Below are positions 48,799 through 55,321 of a stretch of 55,321 bases of DNA, in pieces. The stretch's first letter is position 1, and the number at the start of each line of letters is the position of its first letter. The position numbers were made by a program, and so were the translations under genes. The notes below the pieces were generated by a model that did not search any database, was not told where the DNA came from, and was given only the letters and a program-made list of their open reading frames with translations. Origin of the DNA: Aerococcus agrisoli (lineage in GTDB: Bacteria; Bacillota; Bacilli; Lactobacillales; Aerococcaceae); NCBI RefSeq assembly GCF_003797145.1, contig NZ_RKMG01000013.1, forward strand, positions 1 through 55,321, written 5' to 3'.

Positions 48799-49389
48799 TT
48801 AATATAACTGTTCAAAGCTTTCGTAATGATCGTCGGTATAATAGATGTCGCCATCATCCGAATAAATCAAACGTTCTGAACCACGGAAACCACCCTCATA
48901 ATTGACATCGGCTTCACGGTATTCATCATCCGTTGGCAACACTTCTTCATAGTTACCAAAATAATCGCCACCGATTGACATTTGGTCCGTCACTTCCCAA
49001 AGATTCCCTTGGTTAGACACCCAGCCCAATTCCTCGGCCTCATCTTTGGTAATATAATTCACTGGCAATTCATCATATTGGTCGATATAGGCAGCCACTT
49101 CTTCTGGACTCGAATAAGCTTGGCCTTCCTCAACGACCACATCACTGCTGTTGGTTGAAGTCGAATTGCTCGTTTCACTTTGTCCACTCGCACTTGATAC
49201 TGTGGTTTGGCTACTCGATACCTGTTGACTGCTTTGGCTTGTCGCTTGGTCGGGATTTGTAAAACTTTCAAACAATTGCATAGGATCTTGTGTGGCGACC
49301 AAACCTAACACAACAATCACTAAACCTGCGCGACTCTTTGGTTTTTTCAATAATTCTAGTATTTGTTGGGGCGTCTTTTGATTGCTCAT
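48799..49389 (-). CDS. Barnase-family ribonuclease with N-terminal anchor and Ser/Thr linker
   Basis: A 196-residue protein. A short hydrophobic segment after KKPKSR (about 21-33) and a Ser/Thr/Gln-rich linker (49-85) precede a barnase domain (about 93-196). Compared with barnase, the catalytic or structural K27, E73, R83, R87 and H102 correspond to K115, E159, R169, R173 and H188, all kept; W35 is W124. Arg59 of the guanine-recognition loop (SNREG) is tyrosine here (GNYEE, Y147). It should be an active or altered-specificity guanyl-type RNase, exported or membrane-tethered, held in check by the adjacent barstar. Confidence 0.9.
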   Translation of the reverse strand: MSNQKTPQQILELLKKPKSRAGLVIVVLGLVATQDPMQLFESFTNPDQATSQSSQQVSSSQTTVSSASGQSETSNSTSTNSSDVVVEEGQAYSSPEEVAAYIDQYDELPVNYITKDEAEELGWVSNQGNLWEVTDQMSIGGDYFGNYEEVLPTDDEYREADVNYEGGFRGSERLIYSDDGDIYYTDDHYESFEQLY

Positions 49390-49416
49390 GAAATCTTCCT
49401 CATTTCCTACTCAACA

Positions 49417-49445
49417 TAAAACGCCCTTTTAGTCAAAAGGACGTT
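49417..49445 (-). terminator. Terminator between carbonic anhydrase and barnase genes
   Basis: On the minus strand AACGTCCTTTT (49435-49445) pairs with AAAAGGGCGTT (49420-49430), followed by TTATG. No strong separate promoter is seen for the RNase, so read-through may feed it. Confidence 0.7.
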
Positions 49446-49464
49446 CTGGTAATGCTATTTTACA

Positions 49465-50091
49465 TTAAATTCTGACAAATGTCTTTGTCTCAGGGTCATA
49501 AGCTTCAACAAAGCCTTTATCTGTATGGAGATGCCAACCGTGTACACGTAATTTTCCTTCAGCAATGCGATTCGCTACTACTGGATGTGTCAATAAGTGT
49601 TCATATTGGGCGATGATATTTGTTTTTTCCATTAAGTCACTTTGCGCAACTGGATCATGTTCAAGGTCTGCCAATTGATCTGCAATTGATTCCTTCACTG
49701 GGTTCAAACGACTCACCCAATTTTTCAAATGAGGCATATCGTCAATATTTACTGGTGGGTGTAAGCAAGTATTGCAGCCACCACAGTTAATATGACCTAA
49801 AAGAATAATATCCTCTACTTGTAGAGAAGTTACCGTAAAATCTAACCCTGCTTGAATTGATGGTAGTGGATCTGGATCATCATAGGCAGGTACGATATTC
49901 GCAATGTTTCTCATTTGGAACACTTCCCCTGGACCAGCCTGTAACAAACTTTCAACATTAATACGTGAATCCCCACAGGTGATCACCATGGTATGTGGTG
50001 CATGTTTTTGTGCCAAGGCTTCATAAGTTTCTCGGTGTGTTTGAAAATCAGTGTCATGAAATAGTTGGATTGCTTTTTTAAAATCTTTCAT
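49465..50091 (-). CDS. Beta-class carbonic anhydrase
   Basis: A 208-residue zinc enzyme interconverting CO2 and bicarbonate. Ligands and active-site residues are visible: C39, D41 and R43 in CGDSR, and H100 and C103 in GHINCGGC. In a lactic acid bacterium it would supply bicarbonate for carbamoyl phosphate (carAB in this window) and other carboxylations. The promoter has TGATAAAAT on the minus strand near 50130. Confidence 0.93.
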   Translation of the reverse strand: MKDFKKAIQLFHDTDFQTHRETYEALAQKHAPHTMVITCGDSRINVESLLQAGPGEVFQMRNIANIVPAYDDPDPLPSIQAGLDFTVTSLQVEDIILLGHINCGGCNTCLHPPVNIDDMPHLKNWVSRLNPVKESIADQLADLEHDPVAQSDLMEKTNIIAQYEHLLTHPVVANRIAEGKLRVHGWHLHTDKGFVEAYDPETKTFVRI

Positions 50092-50272
50092 TTAACGATT
50101 CCTTCCCTTATTGAAATATCCTAATTATTTTATCATAAAAATCTAGTCCTTTTCTAAAATAACTACTGTTTATGTGAAAATAGCACAATCGCTATGTAAA
50201 TTTGTATTTATGATTTATAATGTATGTTAATCATTCGCACGTATTTTTCACACATAAAAAGGAAGTGGACAC

Positions 50273-51745
50273 ATGTTACCAAACAAATCTATCAAACGAA
50301 CAAGTATCCCCAAAGAATTGCAAAACACTAGTCGCACGGTACTTGGCGAGAAATTTGCTGAACTCCACCGCCAACTCCAAGAAACCGATAAAAGCATGTT
50401 GGTCATTATCGATGGTTGGGAATCTAGTGGCAAAGGCTTCTTACTGAAAGACCTGACCCGTGAACTAGACCCCAAACACTATGAAGTAGCCGTCTTCAAT
50501 GAAACCGTACTCCAAGATGAGAAACGACCTTACTTATACCGCTTTTTCATGCGCTCACCTAAACGTGGCCAAATCGTTTTCTTCGACCGTTCATTCTATT
50601 ATGAACTCTTCCATAATTTAGACATCAAAGAAAAACGCCTAGACCATTTGTTGCATGACATTTCATTCGTCGAAAAAGCGCTTCATGACGATGACACTCT
50701 AGTCTTAAAATTCTTCATCCATCAAACCAAAGACGAAATGGCAGACCGCATTAAAGACCTGAGCGACAAACCAGACTACGATGCTCTAGCAACCAAAGAT
50801 GATCAACATCAACTAGAAAACTATAAAGCCTATCGCAAGCATTTTTCAAACATCCTAGAAAAAACGAATTCCGAAGATATCCCATGGCATATCTTATACG
50901 TGGATGGCCAAAAAGACCAATCTAGGGAAGCCTTAAAAATTTCTATTGATAAACTTGAACAATGGTTGGCAGCTGACTTAACCCGTCCGGCACAAAAAGA
51001 CTTCCTATCCGGTTTAGAGACATCCGTAGCGCCCCTGAGTCAAATCAATCATAGCGTCACTTTATCGGAAACTGACTATGAATTGGAAAAAGAGGATCTG
51101 CAACAACAAGCAGCTGACCTTTTATACAAAGCATACAAAATGAACAAAGGAGTCATCGTGGCCTACGAGGGTAGCGATGCTGCTGGTAAGGGTGGCAACT
51201 ATCAACGACTAACACGTCTCATGGATCCCCGTGGCTATGACGTGTCGACTGTTTCTGCGCCCAATGCCGAAGAAACAAGCCATCATTACCTATGGCGTTT
51301 CTACCGTGACTTCCCTAGCCTAGGTCGCATGACTATTTTTGACAGAACCTGGTACGGCCGGGTTTTAGTTGAGCGCATAGAAAACTTCACCCCGACCTAT
51401 CGTTGGCAAGAAGCCTACGATGAGATCAACCAAATGGAACACAACTTAACCGAGCAAAATTATTTACTCTTAAAATACTTGATTGTGATTGATAAGGACA
51501 CCCAATATGACCGTTTCATGGGTCGGGAAAAAGACCCTGACAAACAATATAAGATCACCGAAGAAGATTGGCGTAACCGTGACAAATTCGATGAATATGT
51601 CCAAGCCATGAATGACATGGTGCTGAAAACATCTACACCTGAAGCACCGTGGAAATTGATTTCCGGTGTCGACAAACGCCATGCGCGCATTGCCGTCCTT
51701 AAAGACTTCATTCAACGTATGGAAGCATTTTTAGATAAAAAATAA
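50273..51745 (+). CDS. Fused two-domain PPK2: polyphosphate:AMP phosphotransferase-like
   Basis: A 490-residue protein with two PPK2 domains. The N-terminal domain (about 20-235) has a Walker A variant DGWESSGKG and FFDRSFYYELF. The C-terminal domain (about 270-485) has GSDAAGKGGNYQRL and FDRTWYGRVLVERI. Two-domain PPK2 enzymes (PAP, class II) phosphorylate AMP to ADP with polyphosphate; in that class the C-terminal domain is catalytic, matching its better motifs here. It is monocistronic with AAGGAAG before the ATG, and it may recover ADP from polyphosphate under stress. Confidence 0.9.
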   Translation: MLPNKSIKRTSIPKELQNTSRTVLGEKFAELHRQLQETDKSMLVIIDGWESSGKGFLLKDLTRELDPKHYEVAVFNETVLQDEKRPYLYRFFMRSPKRGQIVFFDRSFYYELFHNLDIKEKRLDHLLHDISFVEKALHDDDTLVLKFFIHQTKDEMADRIKDLSDKPDYDALATKDDQHQLENYKAYRKHFSNILEKTNSEDIPWHILYVDGQKDQSREALKISIDKLEQWLAADLTRPAQKDFLSGLETSVAPLSQINHSVTLSETDYELEKEDLQQQAADLLYKAYKMNKGVIVAYEGSDAAGKGGNYQRLTRLMDPRGYDVSTVSAPNAEETSHHYLWRFYRDFPSLGRMTIFDRTWYGRVLVERIENFTPTYRWQEAYDEINQMEHNLTEQNYLLLKYLIVIDKDTQYDRFMGREKDPDKQYKITEEDWRNRDKFDEYVQAMNDMVLKTSTPEAPWKLISGVDKRHARIAVLKDFIQRMEAFLDKK

Positions 51746-51780
51746 AAAGAACAGGGCCGCTATTTTTCATAGCAGCCCTG
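51746..51780. terminator. Bidirectional terminator between PPK2 and CLC genes
   Basis: Arms 51752-51763 and 51769-51780 with one mismatch, flanked by A-rich and T-rich sequence, between convergent genes. Confidence 0.85.
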
Positions 51781-51791
51781 ATTTTACATGC

Positions 51792-53009
51792 TTATAAATT
51801 TCGATTGTCGATAATTTGCAGTGGATAAATTGAATGGTGTCGACTAAATACATAAGCCACCGCACTCGTAATCACAAAGTAAGGTGTGTATTCAAAACCA
51901 AAGATTTCACCACCAATGAAAATCGGTGCAATCAAAGTGTTAGTTGCTGAACCAAATACACTCGTGTAACCTAATGCTGCAGCAAAAGGAATTGGCAATC
52001 CTACAACATGCGCGATCACTGCACCTAGTGATGCCCCAATTGAGAATAGTGGTGTTACCTCACCACCCCAGAAGCCTACACCTACGGTTAAAATTGTTAG
52101 GGACATTTTTAGCAACCAGTCATAAATATAAACCTTTTCACTACCAAAACTTGCTAAAATCAAATTACTCCCCGTACCTGCATAGCGTCCTTCATGAAGC
52201 AAAATGATACAAAGTGCTACAGCAATCCCACCAAGACCAATACGAATGACTGGGTTAGGGATTTTTTCCGCAAAGTAGTGTTTACTTTTCACTAAGATAC
52301 GGCCAAAACTTGCACCCACAAAACCAAATATAATCCCGATTACACATAGTTTTAATAGTAGGATGTAGTCTAATTCAACATGTAAATGCAAAGGCATTTT
52401 GAAGGTTTTCAACCCTAAATACTCAGAGGTACTACTAGACACAAATGCAGCAATAAAGGTCGGCACCATGACTTGGTAACGTAATTTCCCTTTTTCTAGC
52501 ATTTCCATTGCGAAAAAGGTTGCAGCAATCGGTGTACCAAACAAACCTGCAAACCCAGCAGCTACCCCAATCACAATGATATCCCCTGCATTTTGGGCTA
52601 ATTTAAAAGTACGGTCAAACCAGTTAGCAATCGTACCACCGATTTGAACAGCCACACCTTCACGACCCGCACTACCACCAAATAAATGCGTCATCCATGT
52701 GCCCAAAAGTGCAAAAGGCACCAAGCGCAAGGGAATTTTGTCTTCTTTACCCTGGTCTACCAAGAAAAGTAAGGCTATTCCCTTATTACTTGTTTTGCCA
52801 TACTTATATAAAAAGTAAACAAATATCATACCTGCAACTGGTAAGAATGGCACCAAGTAATAAAAATGCGTTAAACGAAAGGCCGATAATTCTACAATTA
52901 CTTTACCAAATAGTGTTTCAAAAGCACCCACGGCTATCCCAATAAAGATACTCATTGCGATAAGATAGGCCACTTGTGCCATATGCTTCATACTGATATT
53001 AATGTTCAT
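51792..53009 (-). CDS. CLC-family antiporter, probably fluoride type (CLC-F)
   Basis: A 405-residue membrane protein of the CLC family with about 16 helical segments. Start at 53009 (MNINISMKHMAQ) has AAGGAGGAG upstream; the frame is open 34 codons further but lies in the leader. The usual GSGIP motif is lacking, the GREGP motif reads GGSAGREGVAVQIGG, and the late motif is GGEVTPLFSIG in place of GGIFLP. These changes are typical of the fluoride/proton antiporter branch rather than chloride channels. The probable fluoride riboswitch in its leader supports fluoride export. Confidence 0.82.
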   Translation of the reverse strand: MNINISMKHMAQVAYLIAMSIFIGIAVGAFETLFGKVIVELSAFRLTHFYYLVPFLPVAGMIFVYFLYKYGKTSNKGIALLFLVDQGKEDKIPLRLVPFALLGTWMTHLFGGSAGREGVAVQIGGTIANWFDRTFKLAQNAGDIIVIGVAAGFAGLFGTPIAATFFAMEMLEKGKLRYQVMVPTFIAAFVSSSTSEYLGLKTFKMPLHLHVELDYILLLKLCVIGIIFGFVGASFGRILVKSKHYFAEKIPNPVIRIGLGGIAVALCIILLHEGRYAGTGSNLILASFGSEKVYIYDWLLKMSLTILTVGVGFWGGEVTPLFSIGASLGAVIAHVVGLPIPFAAALGYTSVFGSATNTLIAPIFIGGEIFGFEYTPYFVITSAVAYVFSRHHSIYPLQIIDNRNL

Positions 53010-53092
53010 ACAAGCTCTCCTCCTTTTTATGAAATTTTTTAAACCCATCAATTCATTATGCCATAAAAATTGATAAGCAGTTGATTTTAAAT

Positions 53093-53182
53093 AAAAAAGA
53101 CCCCTACACACAAAATCAAGTGGTAGAAGTCATCAGCAAAAATGCCGTTTCAGCAAGAACTGTGGGAGACATTCATTCCCCG
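53093..53182 (-). promoter_or_regulatory. Probable fluoride (crcB) riboswitch with overlapping terminator
   Basis: On the minus strand the leader begins with GGGGAATGAATGTCTCCC (53165-53181 region), then a TGCTG/CGGCA hairpin, and then GCTGATGACTTCTACC (to 53122). This reproduces the layout of fluoride aptamers: GG-GATG...CC-CC stem and a GCTGATG...CTAC end, the loop pairing with the sequence after GATG. GACTTCTACCAC (53120-53131) is also the left arm of a terminator whose other arm is 53099-53111, followed by six T. Fluoride binding would block the terminator and switch the CLC gene on. Confidence 0.72.
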
Positions 53183-53193
53183 ATATTTCATTC

Positions 53194-53222
53194 ATTATCT
53201 AATAAACTGATAGCGTTGTCAA
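53194..53222 (-). promoter_or_regulatory. Promoter of the fluoride-responsive CLC gene
   Basis: On the minus strand: TTGACA -35 (53217-53222), 17-base spacer and GATAAT -10 (53194-53199), placing transcription start right before the aptamer. Confidence 0.85.
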
Positions 53223-53227
53223 TTTGG

Positions 53228-53272
53228 ATAAAAAAACAACCTACTAGCAAGTTGTAACACTCACCTAGTAGG
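53228..53272 (-). terminator. Terminator of the secreted-protein gene
   Basis: On the minus strand CCTACTAG (53265-53272) pairs with CTAGTAGG (53240-53247), with a 17-base loop and a following run of seven T. Confidence 0.85.
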
Positions 53273-53285
53273 CTGATATTAATGA

Positions 53286-53882
53286 TTACATTGATTGTGT
53301 GCTCGCATTTGCTGGTGTTTGACTCAATAGCCAACTATAAGAATAGCCGGGGTCAGAACCCAATGCTTCTGCTTCTGCACGTGATTGGGCAATTTGCGCA
53401 TCACTATACGCATCTAAAGCATCACTTGCTAAACCTAAACGGTCAATAATGATTTGTCGGTTTTCACTTTGGTCCGGCAGACTCGCTTCAGTCGCTTGAC
53501 TGTCTGTGGTCGGTGCGACCTCCGTTGCAGTGTCTTCCACATCAGTAGTTGTTTCAGCTACTGGCGTCTCAGCGCTTGCTTGAGCTTCTGTTATAACAGC
53601 TTCACTCTCAGCTGACGCTTCAGTTGTAGTTGTCTCAGTTTCAGCAACTTCACTCGTCTCAACTTCTGCTGATGCACTTACATCACTCGCTTGAGTTGAG
53701 GCTTGGCTAGCTGTTTCACTCACTGCTACAGCACTTTCGCTACTTGCTTCACTTGAAGCAGCAACTTGACTTGTTTCATAGATTGCATTTGCTTGCTCAT
53801 CTGCTTGAACTTGGCTAATAGTGTATCCAGCAACTAAGACCGTTGCTGTCAGTAATCCCATTACTACTTTTGGCGTTTTCAT
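53286..53882 (-). CDS. Secreted Ser/Ala/Thr/Glu-rich protein of unknown function
   Basis: A 198-residue protein with a signal peptide (MKTPKVVMGLLTATVLVAGYTISQVQADE; likely cut after the VQA near residue 27). About 110 residues of low-complexity Ser/Ala/Thr/Val/Glu follow, and then a conserved-looking end of about 55 residues (NRQIIIDRLGLASDALDAYS, SDAQIAQSRAEAEALG, DPGYSYSWLL). There is no LPXTG or membrane anchor, so it should be released or loosely wall-bound. I choose ATG 53882 over a GTG three codons earlier, because AAAGGTG then has proper spacing. Confidence 0.75.
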   Translation of the reverse strand: MKTPKVVMGLLTATVLVAGYTISQVQADEQANAIYETSQVAASSEASSESAVAVSETASQASTQASDVSASAEVETSEVAETETTTTEASAESEAVITEAQASAETPVAETTTDVEDTATEVAPTTDSQATEASLPDQSENRQIIIDRLGLASDALDAYSDAQIAQSRAEAEALGSDPGYSYSWLLSQTPANASTQSM

Positions 53883-54004
53883 TACTATCACACCTTTCCT
53901 TACTTATAAGTCTAAAGAAAAAAGATAGTAGATTCAAACGATTCAAGGGACCTTAAAGCTTTCTTAATCCTTTCGCAAGGGTCAGTTAAATTTTAGCACT
54001 ATAT

Positions 54005-54385
54005 TTAGCGTTCAATAGAAGCTTTGATATCTTCAACAGAGTTTGAAGAATCAGCAGCTAAATTCGTGAAGCGACCATCGCCACCAACATATACTAATGA
54101 AGGAACAGTCTTCGCACCAACTTCAAAACGGAAATCAGCTAAAGCATCATCAGTAGCAGTATTTTCAGAATTTAAGAAGTAAGTATTTTCAACATCTTCA
54201 CCTAAAGCAGCAATCAACTTAGGTAAATATTTACGAGAATATTGGCAAGTAGAACGACCAATAAACAATAATTTTGGTTCTTCTTCATCTAACATGCTAT
54301 TGGCAACATTAGGTGAAACTTCCTTAAATTCTTTGATTAAATCCTCAAATTCTTCTTGGCTAACTGGTTGAATATTTTCAGTCAT
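54005..54385 (-). CDS. Thioredoxin-like protein with CxxS motif
   Basis: A 126-residue thioredoxin-fold protein. The active-site position reads STCQYSRK (C47...S50), a monothiol CxxS, with the cis-proline in KTVPSLVYV (P95). It resembles the small thioredoxin-like proteins annotated as bacteriocin-transport accessory (PedC-like) proteins in lactic acid bacteria. No bacteriocin genes are nearby. It has no signal peptide. A CxxS site favours mixed-disulfide or isomerase roles over dithiol reduction. AAGGAGG precedes the ATG. Confidence 0.82.
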   Translation of the reverse strand: MTENIQPVSQEEFEDLIKEFKEVSPNVANSMLDEEEPKLLFIGRSTCQYSRKYLPKLIAALGEDVENTYFLNSENTATDDALADFRFEVGAKTVPSLVYVGGDGRFTNLAADSSNSVEDIKASIER

Positions 54386-54418
54386 GGTAATGCCTCCTTG
54401 TATTGTATTAATACCTTC

Positions 54419-54447
54419 ATACTAAGCGTTTACGCCCTAGAATTCAA
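54419..54447 (-). promoter_or_regulatory. Promoter of the thioredoxin-like gene
   Basis: On the minus strand: TTGAAT -35 (54442-54447), 17-base spacer, TAGTAT -10 (54419-54424). The spacer contains GGCGTAAACGCT, a partial cre-like sequence. Confidence 0.65.
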
Positions 54448-54471
54448 CAAATATGCATTTTAGGCAAATAC

Positions 54472-54480
54472 TGGTAGAAT
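54472..54480 (+). promoter_or_regulatory. Extended -10 promoter of the terminal metallophosphoesterase gene
   Basis: TGGTAGAAT, 30 bases before the ATG; the -35 is weak. Confidence 0.5.
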
Positions 54481-54509
54481 AAGATAGATACTATACCGAG
54501 GAGAAAAAA

Positions 54510-55321
54510 ATGAATATAGGTTTTATATCAGACTTACATATTGATCGAAGTAAACACTATCAAACCAAAGACTTCATTCAAACATTAACACAGATCATTC
54601 AGGATAAGGAATTAAACCAGCTCTACATTGGTGGCGATATTTCCAACCACTATCAGGACACCCTGAACTTTGTCGAAAACTTGCAAGAATTATCGCATAG
54701 TAAAATTTACTTTATTCCGGGCAACCATGATTTTTGGCAAGATCAACATGCCAAGAAAACCACACTGGCCATTAACGACATCTTCAAAAATCATCCTCAA
54801 AGCCTGCAAAATAAAGCACTCATGCTAAATAAAGATACAGCAATCGTTGGCCATAGCGGATGGTATAACCATGCCTATCATGCGCCGAACTTTACCGAAA
54901 ACCAATTAGACAAGGGTCGATACAAATTAGTGACTTGGCAAGATAAGAATCGATTAGACTGGCAAGCATCTGATAAGGAAGTATCCCAATACTTTGCCCA
55001 AGAAACTCAGGCAACACTCAGCCATGCCTTAGAAGATCTTCACGCAAAAAACATTCTGCTGATGACCCACGTCATCACGATCCCAGAATTTACCATTCCC
55101 ATGCCTAATCGCGTTTTTGATTTCTTTAATGCTTATATCGCAACTGATGATTTTCTACCATTCTATGAAGCATATCCAATCAGCCATAGCATTATGGGCC
55201 ACGTACATATCCGCCATCAGATAGATAAAAACGGCAGCCACTTCATCAGCAATTCACTAGCATATGAACGCGAATGGCGTTCTCCTAATCTTTATCAAGA
55301 AATCACACAAGCTTTATATAT
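54510..55321 (+). CDS. Metallophosphoesterase, truncated by the window end
   Basis: An open frame from ATG 54510 (GAGGAG at 54498-54503) runs 270 codons without a stop to the end of the window, so the C-terminus is missing. Calcineurin-like metal-binding motifs are all present: DLHID near residue 8, GGDIS near 47, GNHDFW near 75, MTHVI near 190 and GHVHIRH near 232. No signal peptide. It is a cytoplasmic phosphohydrolase of unknown substrate, distinct from the anchored one at 38791-40179. It is divergent from the thioredoxin-like gene. Confidence 0.85.
   Translation, partial: MNIGFISDLHIDRSKHYQTKDFIQTLTQIIQDKELNQLYIGGDISNHYQDTLNFVENLQELSHSKIYFIPGNHDFWQDQHAKKTTLAINDIFKNHPQSLQNKALMLNKDTAIVGHSGWYNHAYHAPNFTENQLDKGRYKLVTWQDKNRLDWQASDKEVSQYFAQETQATLSHALEDLHAKNILLMTHVITIPEFTIPMPNRVFDFFNAYIATDDFLPFYEAYPISHSIMGHVHIRHQIDKNGSHFISNSLAYEREWRSPNLYQEITQALY

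Noticed and set aside
54005..54385. Bacteriocin locus, suggested by the PedC-like thioredoxin and secreted neighbour
   Set aside because: No double-glycine leader peptide, ABC exporter or immunity gene is nearby; the secreted neighbour has a standard signal peptide and its own terminator.

Overview
The window looks like chromosome of a low-GC Gram-positive lactic acid bacterium (Lactobacillales). The grounds are the L-lactate dehydrogenase, the rpsL-rpsG-fusA-tuf str cluster, a PyrR-type attenuator before carAB, strong AGGAGG ribosome binding sites with several TTG/GTG starts, and the pth-mfd-flippase-rqcP-divIC-S1-tilS-hpt-ftsH-hslO-(cysK)-lysS order typical of Bacilli. An Aerococcus-like member is my best guess from overall protein character, but that is inference. 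There is no rRNA, tRNA, CRISPR array, prophage or IS transposase in the window. Layout: 0.2-4.4 kb (+) is an operon of a SAM hydrolase (DUF62) with a complete ECF transporter (S, fused double ATPase, T). 4.4-9 kb (-) is carAB under a PyrR attenuator. 9.2-14 kb (-) is the str operon, with an extra tuf promoter. 14-31 kb (-) is a long housekeeping block: lysS, a SmtB-type regulator, a cysteine-synthase-like protein lacking the PLP lysine, hslO, ftsH, hpt, tilS, S1 protein, divIC, rqcP, flippase, mfd and pth. The ftsH-hslO gap (18.1-18.8 kb) holds a probable structured RNA and a long imperfect palindrome. 31.4-32.6 kb (+) is ldh with a possible leader ORF. 32.6-40.2 kb (-) holds two tandem AEC carriers, prs, glmU, a DEAD-box helicase and a metallophosphoesterase with an acidic tail. 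40.5-42.4 kb (+) is uvrC. 42.4-54.4 kb is more accessory: a YvrJ-like micro-protein, a DUF975-like membrane protein with four near-identical C-terminal repeats, an esterase, a YwaF-like membrane protein, an unknown protein, a barnase/barstar pair, a beta-carbonic anhydrase, a fused PPK2 (+), a CLC antiporter behind a probable fluoride riboswitch, a secreted Ser/Ala/Thr-rich protein and a CxxS thioredoxin-like protein. A second metallophosphoesterase runs off the right end. The observations I would follow first are: (1) the apparent PLP-less CysK pseudoenzyme, 27 bp from a SmtB-like zinc-site regulator, in the place where Bacillus has functional cysK, with a palindrome on their promoter; (2) the DUF975-like protein whose four long repeats are each built from three diverged 11-residue motifs, one of which also seems to recur in the tail of the metallophosphoesterase; (3) a barnase homologue keeping all catalytic residues but not the guanine-binding Arg59, paired with barstar; (4) the ~210-bp palindrome and adjacent RNA-like hairpin between ftsH and hslO; (5) the SAM hydrolase/ECF operon, whose transported substrate is open.
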